Position numbers and translations under genes: made by a program
Assembly (NCBI GenBank): GCA_929200255.1
Contig: CAKMYZ010000007.1
Location: 80,408 to 144,407 of the forward strand
Direction of reading: 5' to 3'
Source: an uncultured Alphaproteobacteria bacterium
Lineage (GTDB): Bacteria > Pseudomonadota > Alphaproteobacteria > Rhodobacterales > Rhodobacteraceae
DNA length: 64,000 nucleotides
Shown: positions 28,817 through 36,815 of the stretch, in pieces
Layout: every line of letters begins with the position of its first letter
Position numbering within the stretch: the first letter of the stretch is position 1
The notes under the pieces: model-generated
Told to the model about the DNA's origin: nothing
Seen by the model: the letters and a program-made list of their open reading frames with translations, nothing else
Databases searched by the model: none

Positions 28817-28841
28817 TTGTCAGACAATTAAACGTCTGACA
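28817..28841. promoter_or_regulatory. Probable GntR/FadR operator
   Basis: TGTCAGAC (28818-28825) and GTCTGACA (28834-28841) are exact complements spaced by eight bases. The left arm is also part of a smaller palindrome TTGTCAGACAA (28817-28827), the size of a FadR-type half-site pair. The repeat begins one base upstream of the regulator's start codon, in the divergent region shared with the DUF2182 gene. Confidence 0.6.
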
Positions 28842-28894
28842 TATGATTGTGCAAGTCTTGGCTCGCGTATCACGCATCGTTTTGGAGGATGATC

Positions 28895-29665
28895 ATGCCA
28901 CATCTGATCCGGTCAGCCCTCTGGTTGTCGTTCTTCGGGGCGATCCTTGTGGCGTGGTGGATCATGTATGTCATGGCGATGGACATGGACCTTGATCTGC
29001 TGGGCCGTCCGGGGCCGATGGGCCAGGCGATGGCCGCAATGGACCCGCGTATGCCGATGGATATGCCGATGGCGCGGTTTGGCCCGCTGTTTGCGATGTG
29101 GGCGATCATGATGGCGGCAATGATGCTGCCGACCATGGTGCCAACGCTGACAACTTACGAACGGTTGATGGTTAGTGCTGATGGCACACGGGCGGGATGG
29201 CTGGGCGTGTTGTTGGGGTACTTCATCGTTTGGGTGGCTTTTGCGGCGCTGATCACGGCTGTGCAACTGGCACTGCTGTTTGGCGGTGTCATTGATATGC
29301 TGGGAGTTGCGCCAGTGTGGCTTTCGGCCCTGCTGCTTGTCGTGGTTGGGGCGTTTCAGTTCACCCGCGCCAAAGAGGTGTGCCATGGTGTTTGCCACGC
29401 GCCGATGCATTATTTTCTGGCGCAGTGGAAAACCGGTTTTGGTGGCGGTTTGCGCATGGGCCTTGGTTTGGGCGTCTATTGTGTGGTCTGTTGCTGGGGC
29501 TTCATGGCACTGGGGTTTGTCGGCGGCGTAATGAGCCTGGCCTGGATGGGTCTGGCCACGCTGCTGATGGTCTTTGAAAAACTGCCCGATATTGGGCAGC
29601 GCATCATCAAACCAACCGGGGTTGTGCTGATCGGCGCAGGCATCGGTTTGGCATTCTATATATAA
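28895..29665 (+). CDS. DUF2182 integral membrane protein
   Basis: 256 residues with six to seven helices, annotated in relatives as a predicted metal-binding membrane protein. An N-terminal Met/Asp-rich periplasmic segment (MAMDMDLDLLG, MDPRMPMDMPMARF) could bind metal, and ICYGVCHAPM-like KEVCHGVCHAP with Cys and His lies in the middle. Start ATG 28895 has GGAGG six bases upstream. It is the first gene after the GntR operator; a DUF1326 gene follows after 13 bases, a pairing I know from other proteobacteria. Confidence 0.85.
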   Translation: MPHLIRSALWLSFFGAILVAWWIMYVMAMDMDLDLLGRPGPMGQAMAAMDPRMPMDMPMARFGPLFAMWAIMMAAMMLPTMVPTLTTYERLMVSADGTRAGWLGVLLGYFIVWVAFAALITAVQLALLFGGVIDMLGVAPVWLSALLLVVVGAFQFTRAKEVCHGVCHAPMHYFLAQWKTGFGGGLRMGLGLGVYCVVCCWGFMALGFVGGVMSLAWMGLATLLMVFEKLPDIGQRIIKPTGVVLIGAGIGLAFYI

Positions 29666-29678
29666 AAGGGGACGAGAT

Positions 29679-30389
29679 ATGGCTGAAAAAGAACGCGCAC
29701 CCGCAGATCGGCTGCCGATCTCGCAACGCATTGACCAGCGGATGGACAGCAACCCGCTGCGCCGCAAGATGAAACCGACCGATTGGGCGATCAAGGGCGA
29801 GCTGTTTCTCAACTGTTCTTGCACGGTGTTCTGCCCCTGTGTCGTCAGCCTTGGCGCGCATCCCCCTACCGAAGGGCATTGCCATGCCTGGATGGCCATC
29901 GCCATTGATGAGGGTCATTTTGAAGGCGAGGACCTGTCCGGCCTGAACGTCGGCCTGTTGGTCGATATTCCGGGGCGCATGGCCGAGGGCAACTGGAAGG
30001 TGGCCGCCTATGTCGATGATCGGTCAACCCAGAAAGCCTATAACGGTATCCTGAAGATATTCAGCGGTGCTGCCGGTGGCACCACTGGCCTGTTCACCAT
30101 GCTGGTGTCCGAAATCATCGGGGCCGAGCGCGAAAAGGTCGAGATTGTCCGCGAAGGCAGTAAGCGTGGCATCTATATTGGTCGCAAGATACAAGGTGAG
30201 ATTGAATTGATGAAAGGGGCTAGCCCAGATCACCCCGTGATGATCTCGAACTCCAAATATTGGATGGGCCCCGACATTGTTGCGGCGGCCGGTGTGAAAT
30301 CGAAGGTGCGTGACTATGGCCGCGTATGGGACTTTGGTGGCAAATCTGCAGAGGTCTGCGCGATTGACTGGAAGGGCCCCAAGCCATGA
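29679..30389 (+). CDS. DUF1326 domain protein
   Basis: 236 residues, soluble. The diagnostic N-terminal cysteine motif is NCSCTVFCPC (about residues 45-54), followed by the two-domain DUF1326 body with IPGRMAEGNWKVAAYVDD. The Cys cluster suggests metal or thiol chemistry, possibly with its DUF2182 neighbour. The function is unknown to me. Its stop overlaps the DinB gene (ATGA). Confidence 0.85.
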   Translation: MAEKERAPADRLPISQRIDQRMDSNPLRRKMKPTDWAIKGELFLNCSCTVFCPCVVSLGAHPPTEGHCHAWMAIAIDEGHFEGEDLSGLNVGLLVDIPGRMAEGNWKVAAYVDDRSTQKAYNGILKIFSGAAGGTTGLFTMLVSEIIGAEREKVEIVREGSKRGIYIGRKIQGEIELMKGASPDHPVMISNSKYWMGPDIVAAAGVKSKVRDYGRVWDFGGKSAEVCAIDWKGPKP

Positions 30390-30892
30390 TCAGCCCAGCG
30401 TACTGCCAGACCATGGCGCGCTACAATGCGTGGCAAAATGAAGGGCTGCGCAGGATGGTGAGTGAGATATCACTCGACGACCTGAGCAAGGATCGCGGCG
30501 CGTTCTTTGGATCGATCTTCGCGACGCTGAACCATTTGATTTGGGGGGATACGCTGTGGATCAGCCGGTTCGATGGCGGGGCAGGCCCTGCGGTTCCGGC
30601 CGCAGAGCATCGCGAGATTACGCCAACGCCTGCTGTTTGGGCAGCGGAGAGGTCTCAGCTAGATGCGCGGATCACGCTCTGGGCTGCAAGCGTCAGTGCC
30701 GCCGATCTGGAGGGCGATCTGACATGGTTTTCCGATGCCGCACAACGCGAGATCACGAAACCAAAGGCGCTTTGCGTCATGCAATTGTTCAATCACCAGA
30801 CACACCATCGCGGCCAAATCCACACGATGCTGACGTCATTGGGTCTCAAGCCCAACGACACCGATTTGCCATTCATGCCGGAGGGCGGCTGA
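30386..30892 (+). CDS. DinB-family protein
   Basis: Four-helix bundle of the DinB/YfiT type, 168 residues. The likely metal ligands are spread as in the family: NHLIWGD (His after helix 2) and FNHQTHHRGQIHTML (the conserved HxxxHRGQ motif). Members include thiol-dependent S-transferases and isomerases, so a role in thiol or glutathione chemistry is possible but not shown. Overlaps DUF1326 by four bases. Confidence 0.85.
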   Translation: MISPAYCQTMARYNAWQNEGLRRMVSEISLDDLSKDRGAFFGSIFATLNHLIWGDTLWISRFDGGAGPAVPAAEHREITPTPAVWAAERSQLDARITLWAASVSAADLEGDLTWFSDAAQREITKPKALCVMQLFNHQTHHRGQIHTMLTSLGLKPNDTDLPFMPEGG

Positions 30893-30893
30893 C

Positions 30894-31064
30894 ATGCCGT
30901 TACTGATCGCAATTGCTTTGGCTGTTGCCTTTTTTGTCTGGCGTGCGTGGGGCCGGGAACGGGCCAGCAATGAAGTCAGCTGGCGGATGGGACCGCTTGA
31001 TGCGCCGAAAGCCCTGCAAGTGGGAGATGGTGCCCGGAGGGACATCAAACTTGCGGGAGTATAA
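30894..31064 (+). CDS. Possible short membrane ORF, or the 5' part of a frameshifted gene
   Basis: ATG one base after the DinB stop opens 56 codons: a hydrophobic N-terminus (PLLIAIALAVAFFVWRAW) then polar sequence of no clear family. It overlaps the zinc-ribbon frame at 31000-31149. It may be the membrane anchor of one protein whose second half is now in another frame, or an independent micro-protein. Confidence 0.35.
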   Translation: MPLLIAIALAVAFFVWRAWGRERASNEVSWRMGPLDAPKALQVGDGARRDIKLAGV

Positions 31065-31149
31065 GTGTCAGACCTGCAAGGTGACGGCCTACAGCGGTGG
31101 CGGCAAACCACCACAAGAATGCAAACGCGGATTGGGAGGTTCGCTCTGA
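31000..31149 (+). CDS. Zinc-ribbon-like small protein
   Basis: 49 residues if started at ATG 31000; the open frame extends back to 30913. Four cysteines are arranged C-X16-C-X2-C-X14-C (PCKW, YKCQTCKVTAY, QECKRGL), a plausible zinc site. The ending KPPQECKRGLG is a pattern I recall from small uncharacterised proteobacterial proteins. Its stop overlaps the dmdA start (TGATG), so translation of dmdA may be coupled to it. Confidence 0.55.
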   Translation: MRRKPCKWEMVPGGTSNLREYKCQTCKVTAYSGGGKPPQECKRGLGGSL

Positions 31150-32249
31150 TGGCTGTCATCGCCCCCTCGCGCCGGATCCGGAGGACCCCATTTACACCCG
31201 GCGTCGAGGCGGCAGGGGTGAAAGGCTATACCGTCTATAACCATATGCTGCTGCCCACCGTATTTCGCAGCGTGGAAGAGGATTACCACCACCTTAAATC
31301 TGCGGTGCAGGTCTGGGATGTTGCGGTCGAACGTCAGGTAGAACTGCGCGGCCCCGATGCGGCACGCTTGATGCAGATGCTGACGCCCCGCGATCTGCGT
31401 GGGATGATGCCGGGGCAGTGTTTCTACGTGCCGATTGTCGATGAAACGGGTGGTATGCTGAATGATCCTGTTGCGTTGAAACTGGCCGAGGATCGGTGGT
31501 GGATTTCGATTGCCGACAGTGATTTGCTGTTCTGGGTCAAAGGGTTGGCCTATGGCTATCGGCTAGATGTGCTGGTGGATGAGCCTGATATCTCGCCGTT
31601 GGCTGTGCAGGGGCCCTTGGCAGACGACCTGATGGCACGGGTGTTTGGGGATGCGGTCCGGGCGATCAAGTTTTTCCGCTTTGGCTGGTTTGATTTTGAC
31701 GGTGTCAGCATGGCTGTGGCCCGATCAGGCTATTCCAAGCAGGGTGGTTTTGAAATTTACGTGGATGGCACTAAGAACGGCATGCCGCTTTGGAATGCCT
31801 TGATGGAGGCGGGCAGGGATCTGGATGTCTATGCCGGTTGTCCCAATCTGATCGAGCGGATCGAAGCGGGGCTTTTGTCCTATGGCAATGACATGACCCG
31901 CGAAAACACGCCGCATGAATGCGGGTTGGGCCGGTTTTGTTCGACACAGACGGCAATTGGCTGTGTGGGCCGCGATGCGCTGTTACGTGTCGCCAAGGAA
32001 GGGCCGACCCAGCAAATCCGGGCGCTTGCGATAGATGGGGATATCCCGCCATGTGATGCCGCCTGGCCGCTGATGGCCAAGGGCAAACGGGTGGGGCAGG
32101 TCACATCTGCGGCGAAATCACCTGACTATGAAACCAATGTGGCCATCGGCATGGTCCGCATGACCCATTGGGATGAAGGCACAGCCCTGCAGGTGGAAAC
32201 ACCGGCAGGGGCCCGTGATGTGGCGGTGAAAGAAGACTTCTGGCTATAG
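31149..32249 (+). CDS. dmdA: Dimethylsulfoniopropionate demethylase
   Basis: Tetrahydrofolate-dependent demethylation of DMSP to methylmercaptopropionate; a GcvT-fold enzyme. 366 residues from ATG 31149; longer in-frame starts from 31065 lie inside the preceding gene. Typical segments are APSRRIRRTPF, GVKGYTVYNHMLLPTVF, QVWDVAVERQVELRGPDA, ARSGYSKQGGFEIYV, GCPNLIERIEAGLLSYGNDM and TPHECGLGRFC. The close match to roseobacter DmdA, with acuI next, separates it from ordinary GcvT. Confidence 0.95.
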   Translation: MAVIAPSRRIRRTPFTPGVEAAGVKGYTVYNHMLLPTVFRSVEEDYHHLKSAVQVWDVAVERQVELRGPDAARLMQMLTPRDLRGMMPGQCFYVPIVDETGGMLNDPVALKLAEDRWWISIADSDLLFWVKGLAYGYRLDVLVDEPDISPLAVQGPLADDLMARVFGDAVRAIKFFRFGWFDFDGVSMAVARSGYSKQGGFEIYVDGTKNGMPLWNALMEAGRDLDVYAGCPNLIERIEAGLLSYGNDMTRENTPHECGLGRFCSTQTAIGCVGRDALLRVAKEGPTQQIRALAIDGDIPPCDAAWPLMAKGKRVGQVTSAAKSPDYETNVAIGMVRMTHWDEGTALQVETPAGARDVAVKEDFWL

Positions 32250-32260
32250 CGCGTGATGCG

Positions 32261-32320
32261 CCGTCGGAGCCTCCGGCGGAAGTTTGATTGGACATAGAAA
32301 AGAGATGGGCGCAGCGCCCA
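32261..32320 (+). repeat. Two hairpins between dmdA and acuI
   Basis: CCGTCGG/CCGGCGG (32261-32267 with 32273-32279, one G-T pair) and a perfect TGGGCGC-a-GCGCCCA (32306-32320). Neither is followed by a T run. They may adjust the mRNA ratio of the two genes. Confidence 0.5.
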
Positions 32321-32331
32321 GATAGAGAGGA

Positions 32332-33321
32332 ATGAAGATGTTTAACGCTTTGGTGGTCCAGAAGAACGACGAGGGCAAGACCAGCGCTGCCGTGCAGGAG
32401 ATCAGCCTGGATCAACTGCCCCAGGGGGATGTGACGGTTGCTGTCGAATATTCGACGGTGAACTACAAGGACGGTTTGTGCATTGGCCCCGGTGGCGGTT
32501 TGGTGCGCAACTATCCCCATGTTCCCGGCATCGATTTTGCGGGCACGGTCGCGGCATCCGATGACGCGCGCCACAGACCGGGCGACAAGGTTGTTCTGAC
32601 CGGTTGGCGTGTGGGTGAGGCCCATTGGGGTGGTTATGCCCAAAAGGCGCGGGTCAAGGCCGATTGGTTGGTCCCATTGCCCCGGGGCCTTGATACAAGG
32701 CAGGCGATGGCTGTTGGCACAGCTGGTTTCACCGCAATGCTGGCGGTGATGGCGCTGGAAGATCACGGTATCAAGGACGGCCCGGTGCTGGTGACAGGGG
32801 CCGCGGGCGGCGTTGGCTCGGTGGCGACCGCCATTCTGGCCAATCTGGGTCATGAGGTTGCGGCAGTGACCGGACGCCCCGAAACGGCAGACTATCTGAC
32901 ATCACTTGGTGCGACGCAGATTGTCCCGCGTGAAGATATCAATGAAACCACAAAGCGCCCGCTTGAGGCCGAAACATGGGGTGGTTGTGTTGATGCAGTG
33001 GGGGGAGAGATGCTCGCCCGTGTGCTGGGGCAGATGAGGTACGGAGCCTCCGTTTCGGCGGTGGGCCTGGCCGGTGGTGCAGGCTTGCCTGCAACAGTCA
33101 TCCCGTTCCTGCTGCGCGGTGTGAACCTGCTGGGGATCGATAGCGTGATGCAGCCTTATGACAACCGGGTTCGGGCCTGGGAACGGATCGCGAAGGACCT
33201 GCCGATGGACAAGCTTGAGGCGATGATCCAGCCAGCGACACTGTCTGATCTGCCTGATCTTGGGCGTGGTATCCTGAAGGGCCAGGTGAAGGGCCGTGTT
33301 GTGGTTGACGTAAACAGCTAA
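32332..33321 (+). CDS. acuI: Acryloyl-CoA reductase AcuI
   Basis: NADPH-dependent reduction of acryloyl-CoA to propionyl-CoA, which detoxifies acrylate made during DMSP breakdown. 329 residues of the zinc-free MDR (YhdH) family: GIDFAGTV, the NADP-binding GAAGGVGSVA and WGGCVDAVGGEML. ATG 32332 follows a GAGAGGA site; ATG 32338 is an alternative. It follows dmdA by 82 bases, as in Ruegeria and relatives, and is closed by a terminator. Confidence 0.95.
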   Translation: MKMFNALVVQKNDEGKTSAAVQEISLDQLPQGDVTVAVEYSTVNYKDGLCIGPGGGLVRNYPHVPGIDFAGTVAASDDARHRPGDKVVLTGWRVGEAHWGGYAQKARVKADWLVPLPRGLDTRQAMAVGTAGFTAMLAVMALEDHGIKDGPVLVTGAAGGVGSVATAILANLGHEVAAVTGRPETADYLTSLGATQIVPREDINETTKRPLEAETWGGCVDAVGGEMLARVLGQMRYGASVSAVGLAGGAGLPATVIPFLLRGVNLLGIDSVMQPYDNRVRAWERIAKDLPMDKLEAMIQPATLSDLPDLGRGILKGQVKGRVVVDVNS

Positions 33322-33347
33322 CCACAGCGCAGGCGGTAGAAAATGGA

Positions 33348-33380
33348 AAGGGGCGTCCGATCCGGGCGCCCCTTCTTTTT
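33348..33380 (+). terminator. Rho-independent terminator after acuI
   Basis: Stem AAGGGGCG (33348-33355) with CGCCCCTT (33367-33374), an 11-base loop, then CTTTTT. It ends the dmdA-acuI transcript 27 bases after its last stop, just before the convergent BCCT gene. Confidence 0.85.
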
Positions 33381-33394
33381 GTGTTTATGGCAAT

Positions 33395-35242
33395 CTATTC
33401 GGCTGGTTGCGCCTGACCAGCATCAACTGCAACACCCGCCTTGTCGCGGCGATGATCATTCCACATCGCCTTGGCCAGTGACAGCATCATGCCAACCATG
33501 ATGATACAAAACGGCAAGGCGCCGATGATCATCGCGTTCCGCAAGGCTGACAGCCCGCCACCGCCAGCCACAAGCAAGGTTCCGATCAGCAGCATCATGA
33601 TCACACCCCAGATAATGCGGTGAAACACGCCGGTTTCCTCGGCGCCGCCGGACATGATGGTGTTCATCACCAGAATGCCAGAGTCAGCAGATGTCACAAG
33701 GAACGTCATGATCAAGATCACGCACATCACAACCAGAATGCCATAAAGCGCATCCGGCAGCATTGCCTCCATGGTGACAAACAGCTTGGCAGAATTTGAT
33801 GCTGCAATGATTGCCCCATCAGCAACGCCTGACAGCTCCAGATCAATCGCGGTGCCACCAAGGATGGTCATCCATGCCCAGCACACCAGACTGGGTGCGA
33901 TCACAGCGCCCAATACGAATTCACGCACCGTACGCCCGCGCGAGATGCGCGCAAGGAACAGACCCACAAATGGCGAGAACGCAATCCACCAAGCCCAGTA
34001 GAACGTGGTCCAGCCTGCCTGCCATGAGAACAGACGCCCCTCGGTGCCTGCGGCGTAGATAGCGGTGAGTGTCTCCTCTCCCAGCCCTTGTGCCGCTGCA
34101 GGTGCGCCTTCGCTGAAGCTCGCAAATGAGCCCCAAGGGTTGCCGCTTGCAGATGCATAAAGCGCCGAAAGATCTTCGGCAGAGAGAGCCGACGCCGCTT
34201 CTGGCAACGCAGCCGTGAAGCTTGCCATGTCCTGCGGCGAATGGGCGCCAAAGCTAAGCGACAGGAAGTTGAACACGTAGTCTGCAAACGCCGTGGCATA
34301 GGTGGTCATGGCAAACAGGAAGCTGCCGAAGATCACGAATGTCAGCAGCAAGATCACCGACAACACAAGGTTGAGGTTCGACAGGTATTTCACCCCACGA
34401 CCCACGCCTGAAACAGCCGAGACAATCGACAGGCCCATGATGATTGCCAATCCAACCAAAAGCCCAACGGTTGATGGGGCAGGGGCATCACCTGTTGTGT
34501 CCTGCAACCATGCCATGCCGGTGACCTGATAGACACCATCCACAAACTGAGCGACGCCGAAACCAATGGTTACCGAGACACCAAGGATTGTCGCGACAAC
34601 GCCCAAGACGTCGATTAAGTGGCCCAGTGGGCTGTTGGCCCATTTGCCGATTAGTGGCGTTAATGCGGTACGGATCGTCAATGGCATACCGCGTGTATAA
34701 GCGTAATAGGCCAGCGAAAGACCCGTCACCACATAGATGGCCCAAGCATGGAACCCGTAATGCGCAAAGGTGTAGCGATATGCACCGGTCAGGGCCTCTT
34801 CGGTATTGGGCGTTACAGACCCGTCAACGGTCAGCGGGTTTGATCCCCAAAGCCCGACTGGCTCTGCCGTGGCAAAGGTCATCAGACCGACACCCAGACC
34901 GGCACCAAACATCATTGCAAACCACGAGAAGTTTGAAAATTCCGGCGTATCCCCCGGCTGTCCCAGCAGGCGCTTGCCGGTGGCCGGTATCAATGCGATG
35001 GCAAACAAAAAGACCGCAAAGCAGCCCACGGCAATGACATAAAAGCCGTTAAAGCCATTCAGCAGGCTGGCATTCCAACTGGACAGTGCTGTTCCTGCGC
35101 CCAATGGCCAGATCAGCGCCCAAAGCACCAGAACAACCATTGATATCTTTGAGATCAGCGCGATCGGAAGGGAGTACCCTTCGTAGAACCCGCTGTCTTG
35201 TGTATTAATGTCCACATCTGTGAACGGTGGTTTGACGGCCAT
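33395..35242 (-). CDS. BCCT-family betaine/choline/DMSP-type transporter
   Basis: 615 residues with about twelve membrane helices. Family marks are the glycine-rich FGAGLGVGLMTFATAEP, WAIYVVTGLSLAYYAYTRGMP, and the signature WWIAFSPFVGLFLARISRGRT. BCCT carriers bring in quaternary ammonium or sulfonium compounds such as glycine betaine, carnitine, choline or DMSP. Lying tail-to-tail with dmdA-acuI makes DMSP a reasonable guess. A GGGAGGA site precedes the ATG. Confidence 0.92.
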   Translation of the reverse strand: MAVKPPFTDVDINTQDSGFYEGYSLPIALISKISMVVLVLWALIWPLGAGTALSSWNASLLNGFNGFYVIAVGCFAVFLFAIALIPATGKRLLGQPGDTPEFSNFSWFAMMFGAGLGVGLMTFATAEPVGLWGSNPLTVDGSVTPNTEEALTGAYRYTFAHYGFHAWAIYVVTGLSLAYYAYTRGMPLTIRTALTPLIGKWANSPLGHLIDVLGVVATILGVSVTIGFGVAQFVDGVYQVTGMAWLQDTTGDAPAPSTVGLLVGLAIIMGLSIVSAVSGVGRGVKYLSNLNLVLSVILLLTFVIFGSFLFAMTTYATAFADYVFNFLSLSFGAHSPQDMASFTAALPEAASALSAEDLSALYASASGNPWGSFASFSEGAPAAAQGLGEETLTAIYAAGTEGRLFSWQAGWTTFYWAWWIAFSPFVGLFLARISRGRTVREFVLGAVIAPSLVCWAWMTILGGTAIDLELSGVADGAIIAASNSAKLFVTMEAMLPDALYGILVVMCVILIMTFLVTSADSGILVMNTIMSGGAEETGVFHRIIWGVIMMLLIGTLLVAGGGGLSALRNAMIIGALPFCIIMVGMMLSLAKAMWNDHRRDKAGVAVDAGQAQPAE

Positions 35243-35567
35243 TATCTTCCCTCCTGTTGTGGGCGCAGTTTTTTACACGCCCATCAATTTGATCAGGCGT
35301 GGCGCGCCTGATTGCTGATGAGCTTATCACATTACATGCTCCAGTGACGCCTAAACCAACGTTTCATGTGTGGAATGCGTCATTTCAGGCTGATTTAGCA
35401 GGAGTTTCCCATGGTTTTTTGCCGCCTTGGTCTCTTGGTCCCGGCAACCATCCGGTGGCTCTCGCGTTGGGGTATCGCGACCGCCGTTGGCGCGATTTTG
35501 CCGGGTATGTATAAAATCGAAAGCCTCGGTGCTTGCACATTGTGGTCTTTCTCGTATCCATGGCGTT
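35243..35567. other. 325-base intergenic region
   Basis: Divergent region between the BCCT gene and the aminotransferase-like gene. It contains AGGAG at 35400-35404 and ATG 35411, opening a 67-codon frame with a hydrophobic start (CRLGLLVPATIRWLSRWG) that runs into the aminotransferase gene. Coding quality is poor and I do not call it. No clear promoter or repeat is seen. Confidence 0.4.
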
Positions 35568-36785
35568 ATGACTTTAGATATAGACTGGGTGCGTGCCCAA
35601 TTCCCCGCCTTTGAACAGCCTGCCCTGCAGGGTCAGGCCTTTTTCGAAAACGCTGGTGGGTCCTACACCTGCCGCCATGTGATAGATCGGTTGCATCGCT
35701 TCTATACGCAGCGAAAGGTGCAGCCCTATGCGCCTTATGACGCCTCGCGCCTGGCTGGCGAGGAAATGGATGAGGCACGTACGCGTCTGGCGGCTATGCT
35801 GGGCGTGAAAACCCATGAATTGTCCTTTGGTCCCTCAACAACGCAGAACGTCTATGTTTTGGCGCAGGCCGTTCGGAAATGGATCAAACCCGGGCAGAGC
35901 ATTGTTGTGACCAATCAGGACCACGAGGCGAACAGTGGCCCCTGGCGCCGATTGGCGGAGGAAGGCGTCTCTGTTCTTGAGTGGCAGATTGACCCTGAGA
36001 CAGGCGAGTTGCAGCTGGATGATCTGGCAAAACTGCTGGAACAGGATGTGGCGCTGGTCTGCTTCCCGCATTGTTCCAACGTGGTGGGTGCCATTAATGA
36101 TGTGGCCGCCATCGCGCAACTTGCGAGATCCGCCGGTGCGCGCAGCTGTGTCGATGGCGTCAGCTATGCGCCGCATGGGCTTCCTGATGTTGGCGCACTT
36201 GGGTGTGACGTGTATTTGTTCAGTGCCTACAAGACATTTGGCCCGCATCAGGGCATCATGGCGATCCGAGAGCCTTGGGGGATGGAGCTGCCCAATCAGG
36301 GGCATCACTTCAACGGTGACAACCTTTACCAACGGTTTACACCGGCCGGGCCTGATCATGCCCAGGTTGCCGCAAGCGCAGGGATGGCAGACTACTTTGA
36401 AGCGATGTCGGCTCATCACGGCGGGGGAGTGGGCGCTGCTGCGGCGCGCCGGTCACATGATCTGATGCGCGACTACGAGGTCGCCCTTTTGCAACCGCTA
36501 CTGGACTATGTATCTGCAAAGAATTCAGTGCGGCTTGTCGGCCCTGCAGAGGCCTCGCGTCGTGCGCCCACAGTGTCCATGGTGCTGGAAGCAGGTGCCG
36601 AGGACGCGGCGGCAGCTTTGGCGCCGTTCGGCGTTATGGCAGGTGGTGGTGATTTTTATGCTCAGCGTCCCCTGTCTGCGATGGGTATCGATACGGACAA
36701 GGGCGTCTTGCGCATCAGTTTTGTGCATTACACGACGAAGGCCGAGGTTGACGCTGCGATGGGGGCGCTAGATCAGATCTTGTAG
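35568..36785 (+). CDS. Class V aminotransferase-fold PLP enzyme (cysteine desulfurase-like)
   Basis: 405 residues from ATG 35568 (MTLDIDWVRAQFPAF), the usual N-terminus of this group; an ORF start at 35427 adds unrelated sequence. The PLP Lys is in FSAYKTFGPHQ, preceded by SCVDGVSYAPHG with the cofactor Asp. It resembles the SufS/CsdA-like group, but the C-terminal active-site Cys loop of true desulfurases is not evident, so an isopenicillin epimerase-like or lyase role is equally possible. Confidence 0.8.
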   Translation: MTLDIDWVRAQFPAFEQPALQGQAFFENAGGSYTCRHVIDRLHRFYTQRKVQPYAPYDASRLAGEEMDEARTRLAAMLGVKTHELSFGPSTTQNVYVLAQAVRKWIKPGQSIVVTNQDHEANSGPWRRLAEEGVSVLEWQIDPETGELQLDDLAKLLEQDVALVCFPHCSNVVGAINDVAAIAQLARSAGARSCVDGVSYAPHGLPDVGALGCDVYLFSAYKTFGPHQGIMAIREPWGMELPNQGHHFNGDNLYQRFTPAGPDHAQVAASAGMADYFEAMSAHHGGGVGAAAARRSHDLMRDYEVALLQPLLDYVSAKNSVRLVGPAEASRRAPTVSMVLEAGAEDAAAALAPFGVMAGGGDFYAQRPLSAMGIDTDKGVLRISFVHYTTKAEVDAAMGALDQIL

Positions 36786-36786
36786 G

Positions 36787-36803
36787 CGGGTCTAAAAGAC
36801 CCG
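36787..36803 (+). repeat. Short perfect hairpin before the photolyase gene
   Basis: CGGGTCT (36787-36793) and AGACCCG (36797-36803) around AAA, in the 30-base gap between the aminotransferase-like gene and phr. There is no T run, so a mild attenuator or mRNA-stabilising stem is possible. Confidence 0.4.
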
Positions 36804-36815
36804 TGCGGAGATCTG

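Noticed and set aside
28913..29905. 330-codon minus-strand frame over the DUF2182 and DUF1326 genes
   Set aside because: Antisense shadow of two convincing genes; the product is His/Gln/Arg-rich without any domain.
35411..35614. 67-codon plus-strand frame with AGGAG at good spacing
   Set aside because: It overlaps the start of the aminotransferase-like gene out of frame, and the C-terminal half is not protein-like. A leader peptide is possible but unsupported.
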